This document shows, piece by piece, positions 39,226 through 53,130 of a DNA stretch of 64,000 nt. The notes beneath the pieces are model-generated. The model did not search any database and was not told the origin of the DNA. It was given only the letters and a program-made list of their open reading frames with translations. The position numbers and the translations under genes were made by a program. The DNA is from Hansschlegelia quercus (lineage in GTDB: Bacteria; Pseudomonadota; Alphaproteobacteria; Rhizobiales; Methylopilaceae). Within the stretch, counting starts at the first letter, position 1. Every line of letters begins with the position of its first letter. Where the stretch lies: the NCBI RefSeq assembly GCF_004310425.1, contig NZ_SIUB01000003.1:1-64000 (forward strand), written 5' to 3'.

Positions 39226-41355
39226 TCAGCGCGACGGATCGAACCGTAGGAGCCGAATGGCATTAGCGGTGACGAGCACCGTCGCCCCCGTGTCTGCGAG
39301 GATTGCCATCCAGAGCGGGGTGGCGCCGACCAGCGTCGCGACTAGGAACGCCCCCTTCAGTCCAAGCGCCAGCGCGACGTTGGTCCAGATGTTCGACAGC
39401 GTGGCTCGCGACAGGACGACCAGTTCCGCCACTCCGCCGACGCTGTCCTTGAGGAGCGCCGCGTCCGCGGTCTCGAGCGCCACGTCAGTGCCGCCGCCCA
39501 TCGCCACGCCGACCGAGGCCGCGGCGAGCGCGGGCGCGTCGTTCACGCCGTCGCCGATCATCGCGATCGGGCCCTCGTTCCGGTAAGCCCCGATGGCGTC
39601 GAGCTTGGCCGCGGGCAGAAGCTCGGCGCGCTGCTCGATGCCCAGCTCAGCCGCGATCACGGCCGCCGCGCGCGCGTTGTCGCCCGTCAGCATGACCGTG
39701 CGCAGGCCGAGCGAGCGCAGCCGCTCCAGTCCGGCCTTCGCGTCCTCCCGCGGGCGGTCCTTCAGCGCCACAAGGCCCAGCAGCCGCTTGCCCTCGCTGA
39801 CCACGACGACCGTCTTGCCCTCGCTCTCGAGAGCCGCAACGCGCTCGGCCGCGGCGTCCGTTAGGAGCCCTTCTTCCGAGGCATGCCGCGGAGAGCCAAC
39901 GGAGACGAAGCCGGAGGAGAGGCGGGCCTTGACCGCCTTGCCAGGCGTGGCGGTCCCGCCGCCGAAGGTCCGGGGGATCTCGAGCGAGAGCCGCTCGGCT
40001 TCCTCGATGATCGCGGCGCCAAGCGGATGGCTGGAGCTCCGCTCGACCGCCGCGGCCTTCGCGAGGACCGCCTCCACGGAGGCGTCGAACGGCACGACGT
40101 CGACGACCTTCGGCCTGCCTTCCGTCAGCGTGCCCGTCTTGTCGAACGCGACCGTCTTGACACGGCCGAGCGTCTCGAGCGCGGCGCCGCCTTTGATGAG
40201 CAGGCCGCGGCGCGCGCCGGAGGAGAGGCCGGACGCGATCGCCGCCGGGGTCGAGATCACCAGCGCGCAGGGGCATGCGATGAGGAGCACCGCGAGGCCG
40301 CGGTAGATCCACGTCTGCCAGTCGGCGCCAGCGAGCAGCGGCGGGACGAGGATGACGAGGAGGGCGAACGCCATGGCGGCGGGCGTGTACCAGCGGCTGA
40401 AGCGCTCGATGAACCGCGCGGTCGGCGCCTTCGAACCTTGCGCCTCCTCGACCATGTGGACGATGCGGGCGATCGTGTTGTCCGCCGCCGCCTTTGTGAT
40501 CGTGACGTGGAGCTCGCCGTCGGCGTTGATGCTGCCCGCGTAGACGCTCGCGCCAGCCTCCTTCAGCACGGGCCTCGACTCGCCCGTAATCGGAGCTTCG
40601 TTCACCTCGGAGGTTCCCTCCGCGACCGTTCCGTCCGAGGGGACGCGGTCTCCCGGACGCACGAGCACGACGTCGCCGACCGCGAGCTCCGACGCGGCGA
40701 CCTCGTCGATCCCGTCGGCGCGAAGTCGGCGCGCCGTACGCGGGATCAGGCCGACGAGCGCCTTCACGCCCGCCCGCGCCCGGTTCGCCGCGACGCCCTC
40801 GAGCAACTCCCCCAACGCGAACAGGAAGACCACGACCGCAGCCTCGGGCGCCTCGCCGATGGCGATCGCGCCGACAGCGGCCACGGACATCAGCGTCTCG
40901 ATGCTGAAGGGCGTGCCGTTGAGCGCTCCCGCAACAGCGCGGCGGACCACGGGAACGAGAGCTACAAGCGCCGCCACCACGTAGGGCCACTGGGCCCACT
41001 GCGGCTCAAGGAGCGCCACTCCCCAGGCGACGGCGAGCAGCGCTCCGGAGGCCAGCACCAGCCTGCCTTTCGCGCTCGTCCACCAGACGCCGTCATGGGC
41101 GCCGTGGTTGTGTTCATCCGCGGGGCCGGCCAGAGACGGGTCCAGCGTCTTGAAGCCGAGGGAGTCGACCTTCGCCTTGATGGTCTCGCGGCTGGTCCGG
41201 TCCTCGTCGACCGTGATGGACATGAAGCCGGCGGACACGCTGACCTCGACATCGGCGACGCCCGGCAGGCGACGCATCGCCGTCTCGATCTTCGCGGCGC
41301 AGGACCCGCAGTCCATGCCCTCGATCTGCAGCTTGAACGCGTTTGCGGCGGCCAT
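39226..41355 (-). CDS. Heavy-metal P-type ATPase (Zn/Cd/Pb class, ZntA-like)
   Basis: 709 residues. One N-terminal metal-binding domain has GMDCGSCAAKIE (13-24). CPCALVIS in the membrane marks the Zn/Cd/Pb or Cu class. Phosphorylation site DKTGTLT, HP locus SSSHPLGAAI and hinge GDGVNDAPAL are all intact. The absence of CPC-linked Cu motifs (NxxYN) and the divergent PbrR/CadR-like MerR gene favour Zn/Cd/Pb export. The start at 41355 follows GAGGTGACGAG. The promoter has the MerR-type 19-bp spacer. Confidence 0.93.
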   Translation of the reverse strand: MAAANAFKLQIEGMDCGSCAAKIETAMRRLPGVADVEVSVSAGFMSITVDEDRTSRETIKAKVDSLGFKTLDPSLAGPADEHNHGAHDGVWWTSAKGRLVLASGALLAVAWGVALLEPQWAQWPYVVAALVALVPVVRRAVAGALNGTPFSIETLMSVAAVGAIAIGEAPEAAVVVFLFALGELLEGVAANRARAGVKALVGLIPRTARRLRADGIDEVAASELAVGDVVLVRPGDRVPSDGTVAEGTSEVNEAPITGESRPVLKEAGASVYAGSINADGELHVTITKAAADNTIARIVHMVEEAQGSKAPTARFIERFSRWYTPAAMAFALLVILVPPLLAGADWQTWIYRGLAVLLIACPCALVISTPAAIASGLSSGARRGLLIKGGAALETLGRVKTVAFDKTGTLTEGRPKVVDVVPFDASVEAVLAKAAAVERSSSHPLGAAIIEEAERLSLEIPRTFGGGTATPGKAVKARLSSGFVSVGSPRHASEEGLLTDAAAERVAALESEGKTVVVVSEGKRLLGLVALKDRPREDAKAGLERLRSLGLRTVMLTGDNARAAAVIAAELGIEQRAELLPAAKLDAIGAYRNEGPIAMIGDGVNDAPALAAASVGVAMGGGTDVALETADAALLKDSVGGVAELVVLSRATLSNIWTNVALALGLKGAFLVATLVGATPLWMAILADTGATVLVTANAIRLLRFDPSR

Positions 41356-41387
41356 CTCGTCACCTCGACAATCCTGAAGCGACAACC

Positions 41388-41418
41388 GATATGGACCCTG
41401 TAGCAACTACAGGGTCAA
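41388..41418 (-). promoter_or_regulatory. MerR-type promoter and operator of the P-type ATPase
   Basis: On the minus strand TTGACC (41418-41413) and CATATC (41393-41388) are 19 bp apart. The spacer is filled by the perfect 10-bp inverted repeat GACCCTGTAG-CAA-CTACAGGGTC (41394-41416). Such long spacers are the signature of MerR-activated promoters. Confidence 0.85.
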
Positions 41419-41432
41419 GCCGGAGGGTCGGC

Positions 41433-41858
41433 ATGTCGGACATTCTCGCGATCGGCGAGCTGGGACGGGCGACCGACACCAAGGTCGAGACCATCCGGTA
41501 CTACGAGCGGATCGGCCTGCTCGCGGCGCCGCTTCGCACATCGGGCAACTACCGGGCCTATGACAGGGCGCATCTGAACCGCCTGAGCTTCATCCGGCGC
41601 TCGCGCGACCTCGGCTTCTCGCTCGAGCAGGTGCGGGCGCTGCTCGACCTCGCGGACCAGAAGGACCGTCCGTGCGAGGCCGTCGACGAGATAGCCCGGG
41701 TCCACCTCGCGGAAGTCGAGCGCAAGATCGCCGACCTTGCCGCGCTCCGCGAGGAACTCCGCGACATGGTGCGTCAATGCGGCCACGGCGCGGTCCGCGA
41801 CTGCCGGATCATCGAGGCCCTGTCGCCTCCGGTCGAGACGGCTACGTCGCCGGATTAA
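41433..41858 (+). CDS. MerR family metal-responsive regulator (CadR/PbrR/ZntR-like)
   Basis: 141 residues. The HTH (IGELGRATDTKVETIRYYERIGLL) is followed by a dimerisation helix. Metal-ligand cysteines are at CEAVDE (about 77) and in QCGHGAVRDC near the C-terminus, the CadR/PbrR pattern ending in CRIIEAL. It represses and, with metal, activates the divergent ATPase through the operator at 41394-41416. Start at 41433 chosen because all MerR proteins begin just before the HTH. Confidence 0.92.
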   Translation: MSDILAIGELGRATDTKVETIRYYERIGLLAAPLRTSGNYRAYDRAHLNRLSFIRRSRDLGFSLEQVRALLDLADQKDRPCEAVDEIARVHLAEVERKIADLAALREELRDMVRQCGHGAVRDCRIIEALSPPVETATSPD

Positions 41859-41953
41859 GGAGCCGTTCACCTTCCGCCGCGACCATGACCTCGCGGATTC
41901 GTGGCCTCGCATCTCCTTGACATGGCCCCCGAATTCCCGGATTGCGTCGCAAC

Positions 41954-42325
41954 ATGGTCGATTGGTCGAAGGCGAACTTGGCGTGGATCGGACGCATCTG
42001 CGTCCGGTTGGCGATCGCGCTTTGCCTCGTCGTTCTGGCCTTCGGCAGCGCCGTCCAGCACGGGCTTGAGGCCAACGGCGGCGCGGGTTCCACCCTTACG
42101 CTCGCCATGACGGCGGCGGACGCCTCCAGCGACCAGCCCGGCGGCGACCTCGACAAGGGGGCGGAACTCGCCGACCATGGATGCCATGGCTGTGCGGCAA
42201 TTCCCCAGCCGCTGCGGAACGGCGCGGCGGACCGCGCTTTCAACAAGGCGGTCCCGGCCTGGGCCTCGATTCCTTCGTCTTCGGGACGCGAGCCCCTCAT
42301 CGACCTTCGGCCTCCCCGGGCCTGA
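41954..42325 (+). CDS. Small membrane/exported protein with HGCHGCA motif, ahead of czcCBA
   Basis: 123 residues from the ATG at 41954. A hydrophobic segment (IALCLVVLAFGSAVQ) could be a signal anchor. The rest is probably periplasmic and carries DHGCHGCA, a possible metal-binding cluster. Similar short proteins precede czc operons in related bacteria and are not characterised. It ends 69 bp before the CzcC gene and is likely cotranscribed. Function unknown; metal sensing or delivery is a guess from position and cysteines. Confidence 0.6.
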   Translation: MVDWSKANLAWIGRICVRLAIALCLVVLAFGSAVQHGLEANGGAGSTLTLAMTAADASSDQPGGDLDKGAELADHGCHGCAAIPQPLRNGAADRAFNKAVPAWASIPSSSGREPLIDLRPPRA

Positions 42326-42394
42326 CCTGACGGCTTCTGTGTCGGCGCGCGCCTAACAAGCCGCGCCCCCGCTCGTCAGTTCTCCAGGTCAATC

Positions 42395-43666
42395 ATGCTT
42401 TTCAGAACCCGCGCGCTTGCGCTGGGGGTGGCGATCGCGCTGCTCCCGGCTCCCGCGACGCACGCCAAGTCCGCATCGCGGACCCTTACGCTTTCCCAGG
42501 CGCTGTCGCGCGCCGTCGCCTCCAGCCCGAGCCTCGCGGCCGCGGACCGGGAGATCGGCGCCGCGTCGGGGCGCGCCATGCAGTCGGCGGTGTTCCCGAA
42601 CCCCGAACTCGCCTTCGAGCTCGACAACGCCTTCGGCTCAAGGTCGAAGCGCAACCTCGACGCCGCGGAGACCACCATCCAGATCAGCCAGCTCTTCGAG
42701 CTCGGCGGCAAGCGCGACGCCCGCATGGCGGTCGCCGCGGCAGAGGGAGACGCGGCGCGGTGGGAGCGCGCCGCCACCCGCCTGCAGGTCCTCGCCGAAG
42801 CGGCCGAGGCGTTCGCGAGGACGCTCGGGGCGCAGCGGCGCGTCGCCGAGCTCGAGGACCAGGTCGACGATCTCGACCGCCTGACCCCGCTGCTGCAGAG
42901 GCGCGTCGAGGCCGGGGCTTCCTCCAGCGCCGAGATCTCGCGGGGCCGGCTGGCGACGGAGACGACGAGGGTCGAACTCGCAAAGGCGCGCGCGGCCTTC
43001 CAGTCCGCCCGGCGCGAACTCGCGGTGCTGATCGGAGAGACGGCGCCGTCCTTCGCCGCGGTCGGCGGGGACCTTTCCCGGATCGGCGCGCCGCCCTCGT
43101 TCGACGGCTTGATGGCGCGGGCCCTCCAGACGCCTCAGCTCACGCGCTTCACGGCCGTCATGGCGCAGCGGCGCGCGCTTCTTGCGGCGGCCCGCGCGAA
43201 GGCCGTGCCGGACATCACCGCGGGCGTCGCCTGGCGGCGCTACGAGGAGGACCGGTCGAACGCCGCGCTGGTCTCGCTCAGCGTGCCGCTCCCGCTGTTC
43301 GACCGGAACGAGGGCGGCGTGATCGAGGCGCAGCAGACCCTCGCCAAGACCGACGCCGAGCGCGCGGCGTCCCGGAACGCGCTGACGGTTCTGGTCGGCC
43401 GCGCCTACGAGGCGCTTCGCGGCTCCTACGAGGAAGCCCGGCTTACCCGCGGCAACGTCCTGCCCGTCGCCCGCGAGGCCTACGACAGCATCCGCTCCGG
43501 CTACGCGGAGGGCCGCTACACGCTGCTCGAGCTTCTCGAGGCGCGGGCTGCGCTTTCGGAAGCCTCCCTCAAGGAGATCGATGCGCTCGTCTCCTTCCAC
43601 GCATCGCTCGCCAGTCTCGAAGGCCTGACGGGATCCGCACTCGTTCTGTCCCGGAGAGACAAATGA
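42395..43666 (+). CDS. czcC: CzcC-type outer membrane efflux protein (TolC family)
   Basis: 423 residues with a signal peptide (ALGVAIALLPAPATHA). Two OEP repeats are visible, with SQALSRAVASSPSLAAADREI early and PLFDRNEGGVIEAQQ in the second half. SEGRYTLLELLEAR-like text (SGYAEGRYTLLELLEARAAL) near the end is the standard CzcC/CusC ending. It forms the outer-membrane exit of a tripartite metal efflux pump. Its stop overlaps the next start (ATGA). Confidence 0.9.
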   Translation: MLFRTRALALGVAIALLPAPATHAKSASRTLTLSQALSRAVASSPSLAAADREIGAASGRAMQSAVFPNPELAFELDNAFGSRSKRNLDAAETTIQISQLFELGGKRDARMAVAAAEGDAARWERAATRLQVLAEAAEAFARTLGAQRRVAELEDQVDDLDRLTPLLQRRVEAGASSSAEISRGRLATETTRVELAKARAAFQSARRELAVLIGETAPSFAAVGGDLSRIGAPPSFDGLMARALQTPQLTRFTAVMAQRRALLAAARAKAVPDITAGVAWRRYEEDRSNAALVSLSVPLPLFDRNEGGVIEAQQTLAKTDAERAASRNALTVLVGRAYEALRGSYEEARLTRGNVLPVAREAYDSIRSGYAEGRYTLLELLEARAALSEASLKEIDALVSFHASLASLEGLTGSALVLSRRDK

Positions 43667-44060
43667 CCGTTTGCAAGCCCGCCCGCGCCGCGGCGCTGAT
43701 CCTGCTCGCCTCGCTGACGGCGGCCTGCTCGAGCTCACCCGAGGCGAAGCGCATCGTACCCGTCCCGAACACGGACGGCCGCTGGGTCTATGACGGCCGC
43801 CGACCGCCGAGCTGTAACGACCGGAACCGCCGCGTCCGCCACTTCCACGGCGACGGACACACGACCGGGCACGAGCACCTCGGCCATGGCCACAAGTGGA
43901 ACGACCGGAACTTCAAGGGCTACCTGACCAAGCCGCCCTGCTACATCCGCCGCGCCGCGGACGTCCGCGGCCAGGCGACGGCCATTCCCGCAATCCAGAC
44001 ACGTCCTTCAGCCGTCGGCGTGGCCGCCGCGGCGCTCCACGCCCTGTCCGGAGACTTGTC

Positions 44061-44064
<4 letters not shown>
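43663..44064 (+). CDS. Putative lipoprotein between czcC and czcB
   Basis: 133 residues. Signal peptide with a lipobox-like LTAAC (residues 18-22). The mature part contains a His-rich segment (HFHGDGHTTGHEHLGHGHKW, about 60-80), suitable for binding Zn, Co or Ni in the periplasm. It overlaps both neighbours (ATGA on each side), so it is part of the efflux operon. I do not know a named family for it. Confidence 0.75.
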
Positions 44065-48726
<4,662 letters not shown>

Positions 48727-48740
48727 GGAAGGACACATCT

Positions 48741-49247
48741 ATGCGAACTGAACTCGCGGGCGCGGCGATGGTCCTGGCGCTCGTGGCGGGGGTCCCGGCT
48801 CCGGCGCGCGCGCTGAACGAGGACGTCATGCGCAACATCCTCTCGCCCGTCTACCTGGCGCAGAACCTCACGGCCGTCTGCATGAGGATCGATCCCGAGT
48901 TCGCTCGGAAGCTCGGAGGCAAAGGTGGCGACGCGAGCGCCCTGATCCGGCACATCCAGGACGAGATACTCGCGACGATGACGCGCGAGGAGGCGGCTCC
49001 CATTGTGCTCAGCGCCGCGGGAGCGGCCCGCGCTGTCGGCCTTGGGATGATCCGCTCTCTTGCGGGCGGTTCGATCGAGGAGCAAACGGCGCGCGCGACC
49101 TCGTTGGTACGGCCATCGCCACGGCCGTGCATCCTACTATCTCGGGGAAGTCGCTTCGATCACGTCGCCGGCGTAACGCTTGGTTCTCCGAAGAGCTTGC
49201 CCTCTCCGGCCCAGTCGCTTGGGGCGACATCGTCGAAGATGACGTAG
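48741..49247 (+). CDS. Conserved small exported protein after czcA, 3' end probably frameshifted
   Basis: 168 residues as read. A signal peptide (AGAAMVLALVAGVPAPARA) and a helical domain (EDVMRNILSPVYLAQNLTAV, ...EEAAPIVLSAAGAARAVGL) form the reliable part up to about 49110. Beyond this the reading becomes basic and unlike protein and runs 88 bp antisense into the tautomerase gene. Nearby frames offer GTAIATAV and ASYYLGEVASITSPA, which look like the true end. One or two indels are therefore likely near 49100-49130. GAGGAAGGA precedes the ATG at 48741. Function unknown. Confidence 0.6.
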   Translation: MRTELAGAAMVLALVAGVPAPARALNEDVMRNILSPVYLAQNLTAVCMRIDPEFARKLGGKGGDASALIRHIQDEILATMTREEAAPIVLSAAGAARAVGLGMIRSLAGGSIEEQTARATSLVRPSPRPCILLSRGSRFDHVAGVTLGSPKSLPSPAQSLGATSSKMT

Positions 49248-49363
49248 ATGTATTTCGGATCGGTCCCGGTTTGGCGAACGATGCTTTCCGTGATCTCGGC
49301 GGCGACATTCTTTTTCTGGTCGTGGCTTTTGCCTTCGAACCAGCTCACTCGGACGACGGGCAT
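49160..49363 (-). CDS. 4-oxalocrotonate tautomerase-family protein
   Basis: 67 residues, with the catalytic Pro next to the initiator Met (MPVVRVSWFEGKS). QKKNVAAEITESIVRQTG and YIYVIFDDVAPSDWAGEGKL match the 4-OT/CaaD/PptA superfamily. These small enzymes use the N-terminal proline as base in tautomerisation of oxoacids. It is last in a minus-strand run with a VOC protein and DoxX, so it may process a ring-cleavage product. The substrate is not determined. Confidence 0.88.
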   Translation of the reverse strand: MPVVRVSWFEGKSHDQKKNVAAEITESIVRQTGTDPKYIYVIFDDVAPSDWAGEGKLFGEPSVTPAT

Positions 49364-49415
49364 GATCTGTCTCCTTCGATGCCGCGCGTAGCGGCGTGGA
49401 CTTCTTACGCGCCCG

Positions 49416-50303
49416 TCAGACGGACGTCACGATTATCGACGTTCCCCAGGGATCGCGCCGCGAAAGCCTGTCCGGCGCGGACTCGACCGCAGGCTCCAAG
49501 GCTGTCCGCGAGCGGATAGCCTCCATTTGCCCCGCGTTCGCAATCAGGCGGACCTCGGCGAGCCCGGTCGTCCCGGCGGGCCTCATCTGGGCGCCGCTGC
49601 TGCGCCAGACGTTGGCGGCGATATGGTGGTGATACCCGCCGGAACCGAAGAAGGTCGCGCCGGGGTATCTGCAGGCGATGTCGAGCCCCAGCGCGCCGCC
49701 ATAGAAGCTCTCGGCCCCCGCGAGCGCGCCGACCCGGAGATGGACGTGTCCGATGATCGAGCCTTCCGGAGCGCCGGTCCATCCGCCGGTCGAGGCCGCC
49801 GCGAGTGAGGCAAGATCGAGCTGCGCCGTCGCCATCGCGATCATGCCGTCGCGTTTCTCCCATGTCTCGCTTGGGCGATCGGCGTAGATCTCGACCCCGT
49901 TGCCTTCAGGGTCCGAAAGGTAGAACGCTTCGCTGACGAGATGATCCGACGCCCCCTCGACGTGGACGCCGCCATCGGCAGCGTGCGTCATCCATGCAGC
50001 CAAATCCGCTCGGCTCGGCAGCAGGAAGGCGGTGTGGAAGAGACCGGCGGAGCGCGGGTCGTCGCGCCGCGCGTCCGGGTCGCGCCACAGTTCGAGCAGG
50101 GGCGTTGCGCCCGCCCCGAGCGTGCAGCCCGCGTCGCCGGTCTCCAGAACGCGGAGGCCGACGACGTCTTGGTAGAAGCGGCTGACGGCCTCCATGTCCC
50201 GCACGGTCAGCACGACCTGGCCGATCCGGATCGGCGCGCCGGCCGAGGTCACGCCGGCTGCGGAGCGGGAACCGGCGGTTTCCGCCGAGGATGGAGTTTC
50301 CAT
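49416..50303 (-). CDS. VOC-family protein, catechol 2,3-dioxygenase-like (CatE type)
   Basis: 295 residues with two vicinal-oxygen-chelate modules. The first has IGQVVLTVRDMEAVSRFYQDVVGL; the second has IIGHVHLRVGALAGAESFYGGALGLD and GGYHHHIAANVW, supplying the metal-binding histidines. This is the form of CatE/YfiE-like extradiol dioxygenases. It is preceded by DoxX and followed by a tautomerase, fitting degradation of a catechol or quinone. The divergent LysR likely controls it. Confidence 0.87.
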   Translation of the reverse strand: METPSSAETAGSRSAAGVTSAGAPIRIGQVVLTVRDMEAVSRFYQDVVGLRVLETGDAGCTLGAGATPLLELWRDPDARRDDPRSAGLFHTAFLLPSRADLAAWMTHAADGGVHVEGASDHLVSEAFYLSDPEGNGVEIYADRPSETWEKRDGMIAMATAQLDLASLAAASTGGWTGAPEGSIIGHVHLRVGALAGAESFYGGALGLDIACRYPGATFFGSGGYHHHIAANVWRSSGAQMRPAGTTGLAEVRLIANAGQMEAIRSRTALEPAVESAPDRLSRRDPWGTSIIVTSV

Positions 50304-50327
50304 GATTTGCGTCCTTGATCGATGCGC

Positions 50328-50753
50328 TCAGCGAACGCCGAGCGACCGTGTCGTTCCTGGAGTCGGACGAAGAGCGAGAGCTCCGTCGCCAAGCAGGGCG
50401 ACGGCCACGAGGCCGACGATCCAGAGCGCGACGAACTCCCAGCCGCCGTTCGGATTGTTGAAGAAAAAGCCGGCGGCGCCGTGGACTGTGACGATCGCGC
50501 CGATGAGGATCGGGATCAGGGCGAGCGCGACGACCCTGGCGTAGACGCCCGCGATCAACGCGGCGCCGCCGAGCGTCTCAGCCGCGATCACGACATAACC
50601 GAGGGCGCCGGGCAGCCCAAGGCTCTCGAAAAACTGCGCCGTTCCGGCCGGCGTGAACACGAACAGCTTGAGGCCGGCGTGCGCGAGAAAAAGCCCGCCC
50701 ACCGCAACCCGCAGAAGGGCGGCGGCGAAAGGGGCGGTGCGTGTATCGATCAT
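50328..50753 (-). CDS. DoxX-family membrane protein
   Basis: 141 residues with four membrane helices. AALLRVAVGGLFLAHAGLKLF and LGYVVIAAETLGGAALIAGVY match DoxX/YphA. Family roles are poorly defined (redox of quinones or sulfur species). The start at 50753 has AAGGAG 7 bp ahead. It is the first gene of the minus-strand run controlled from the region shared with LysR. Confidence 0.88.
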   Translation of the reverse strand: MIDTRTAPFAAALLRVAVGGLFLAHAGLKLFVFTPAGTAQFFESLGLPGALGYVVIAAETLGGAALIAGVYARVVALALIPILIGAIVTVHGAAGFFFNNPNGGWEFVALWIVGLVAVALLGDGALALRPTPGTTRSLGVR

Positions 50754-50861
50754 CTGAGACTCCTTAGATGATGGTCTTGTCCCCGCCGATGTACGCCTGA
50801 GCTTCATATTTGATAATGCGCGCGCTAGGAGTAACACTTCACACTAATGGAGTGAGGCGGC

Positions 50862-51791
50862 GTGCTCGATCGGATCCTCGGACTCCAGGTCTTCGCCAAA
50901 GTGGCCGCGCTGGGAAGCCTATCGGGCGCGGCGAGGGCGCTCGGCATGTCCCAGACTATGGCGACGAAGCATATGGCGGCCGTGGAGAACCGGCTGGGCG
51001 TCCGGCTCGTGCACCGTACGACGCGCAGGATCTCCTTGACCGAGGCCGGGCGGCGCTACCTGGAGAGCGTCGAGCGGATTCTGTCCGAGATGGCTGAGGC
51101 TGACGCTCTTGCGGCGGCGGAGCGTGTTGAGGTGACGGGCGCGCTGAGGGTGAACGCTCCGGCCTCCTTCGGCGTCCGCGAGCTCGCGCCAATCCTGCCG
51201 GAGTTCGCCCGCCTTCATCCCGCTTTGCGGATCGAGCTTGGGCTGAGCGATCGCGTCATTGACCTCGTCGAGGAGGGCTGGGACGTCGCGGTGCGGATCG
51301 GCCGCGTCTCGGACCAGAACCTGATCGCCCGCAAGCTTGCGCCCTGCCGCCTGCTCGTCGCCGGCTCGCCGGCCTATCTCTCGGAACGCGGCGTCCCCCG
51401 AGCGGTAGCGGAGCTCTCCGCCCACAACTGCCTTGGCTACACGCTGTCGAGCGCTGTGGGGCCCGGCCACTGGCTCTTCGGGACGGATGGGGGCGTCCGG
51501 GCTCCCGTCTGGGGAAACCTGCAGGCGAACAACGGCGACGCGCTCGTGGCGGCGGCGGTCGCAGGCCAGGGACTGATCTACCAGCCAACATTCATCGTCG
51601 CCGACGAATTGAGAGCCGGCCGTCTCGTAGCTGTTTCGCTCGATGTCGCGCCGATCGAGCTTCCCGGGATCTTCGCCGTCTATCCGGGCGCGAGGCGGCC
51701 GCCCGCAAAGATCCGCGCCTTCGTAGACTTCCTTCTGGGACGGTACGGCTCTGCGCCTCCCTGGGAACGCGGCCTCTACCTCCCGGGGTAA
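50862..51791 (+). CDS. LysR-family transcriptional regulator
   Basis: 309 residues. HTH at about 4-60 (LGLQVFAKVAALGSLSGAAR, TTRRISLTEAGRRYLESVERIL). The effector domain follows (GALRVNAPASFGVRELAPIL; DVAVRIGRVSDQNLIARKLAP), the arrangement typical of the DHBP/CrgA branch that regulates dehydrogenases and DoxX/VOC operons. It starts with GTG and is divergent from doxX, 108 bp apart. Confidence 0.92.
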   Translation: MLDRILGLQVFAKVAALGSLSGAARALGMSQTMATKHMAAVENRLGVRLVHRTTRRISLTEAGRRYLESVERILSEMAEADALAAAERVEVTGALRVNAPASFGVRELAPILPEFARLHPALRIELGLSDRVIDLVEEGWDVAVRIGRVSDQNLIARKLAPCRLLVAGSPAYLSERGVPRAVAELSAHNCLGYTLSSAVGPGHWLFGTDGGVRAPVWGNLQANNGDALVAAAVAGQGLIYQPTFIVADELRAGRLVAVSLDVAPIELPGIFAVYPGARRPPAKIRAFVDFLLGRYGSAPPWERGLYLPG

Positions 51792-51906
51792 TCAGCTTCA
51801 GGCGAGACTGAAGCGGGCGCCTCGCCTTCCGGGGGAGCGTTAGCACGAGCGTGGAGCGAGCGACGGGCCCAGCTTGATAGCGTCGAGGCCAAGCGAGCCG
51901 TGATCA

Positions 51907-52144
51907 TAGCTGGAAGGTCGGGCCGGGCATGAAAGTCGGCATCGTGGGCCTCGGCGGGCTTGGCCACATGGGCGTGAAGCTCGCTCACGCGATGGGCGCG
52001 CATGTCGTGCTGTTCACGACATCCCCCGGCGAGGTCGAGGACGGCAAGGGCCTCGGCGCCGACGTGGTGATCTCGAAGAACCCGGACGAGATGGCGGCGC
52101 ACGCCGGAAGCTTCGACTTCATCCTCGACGCGGTCGCGGCGTAG
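51907..52144 (+). pseudogene. Fragment of a zinc-type alcohol dehydrogenase (YahK-like)
   Basis: The readable part runs from WKVGPGMKVGIVGLGGLGHMG through LFTTSPGEVEDGKGLGADVV to FDFILDAVAA, then a stop. These are the NAD-binding domain of YahK/AdhC-like alcohol dehydrogenases. The catalytic N-terminal half and the C-terminal end are missing. The remaining sequence has few substitutions, so the loss is recent. Confidence 0.82.
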
Positions 52145-53130
52145 ACTGAGACAATATCATCCAGGTGGCGGCGGCCTCCTGCCACGACAGGCCGTCGGGA
52201 TGTTCTAGGTCGCCCGAGGTGCCATACTGACCAGGAAGAAGCATGGGACGACGCTGACCTTGCCAAGTCCCTAACTAGCGCCTGAACGCCCCGACGGTGC
52301 GGTTTGACCGTGCCTCTAATCACTAATGGTGGGCAGCCGACGCCGCACTGTTCTACAGCGGTCATGGTCCTTCGGCCGATGTCGGCTCTTTGGACAAGCG
52401 CCGAATTCCGCTTCTGGCGCCAAGCGGCGGTGAGTTCAGGTCGCAGCCTGACCCGTAGCTGTAGTTCGGCATGTCCTCTTTATAGCCAGCCTGCGCGATC
52501 AAGCCGTTTGTCTTAAGCGCAGCGATCCACGGTTCGGGCGAAACTGCCGTTAGGCCATTAGCTCCGCTAGTATGGTCAGGACGCCGATGCGCCGAGCGAT
52601 GTGTCGCCGGTTTCGGCGATGAACGGCGCACGAGAGTCCTGCGCTTCCAGTCAGAGCGAGTATCACTCCAAAGGTCGCGGCCTTCGACACCTTAATAACG
52701 AAGCAGGTCGCGAGTGGATTACAGGTTCCTTCGCGCTCCCAAGGCGCGGCGCCATATCGCGACCAGAAAATCCACGTGCGCCAGACCTTTGCGGAGGGCG
52801 TCGGAATCATCCTGGGGTCACTGCGAAAAAGGCCCGGCAACTCAGTTGACGGAACGTCTAGATCGCGCGCGACAGACGGCCGGCCCGAAGCCTATCCGCG
52901 AGAATGAAGGTCGGTTGATAGACGGCGCCTTGGCCAGACGCAGCCGCAGCGACGAGCGCGTCGCCGTCAGGGTTCCCGAACGGGCGCTTTCACGGTCCCG
53001 TTGCCAAAACAGCCATGCGTCGGGAAGAAACAATGGCTATAGCGACGCTAACAGCGCCGCGTTCTGCGAAACACGCCTGGCGTCGAGACACTCTTATTCT
53101 GAATTTTCACTCAATGTGTCTCTAGGGAGC
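52145..53130. other. Gene-free 1-kb stretch with a repeat copy
   Basis: No convincing gene on either strand. It holds the best copy of the dispersed repeat (52405-52434). A minus-strand reading at about 52510-52560 (PEPWIAALKTNGLIAQAG) is vaguely transposase-like, but is too short to name. It looks like the scar of deletions after the alcohol dehydrogenase relic. Confidence 0.5.
52405..52434 (+). repeat. Copy of dispersed intergenic repeat (reference copy)
   Basis: ATTCCGCTTCTGGCGCCAAG followed by CGGCGGTGAG. The arms CCGCTT and AAGCGG are inverted, so the repeat can fold as a short hairpin around TCTGGCGCC. Confidence 0.6.

Noticed and set aside
52500-52570. Minus-strand PEPWIAALKTNGLIAQAG considered as an IS630-type transposase remnant
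   Set aside because: Too short and without flanking transposase sequence or inverted repeats.
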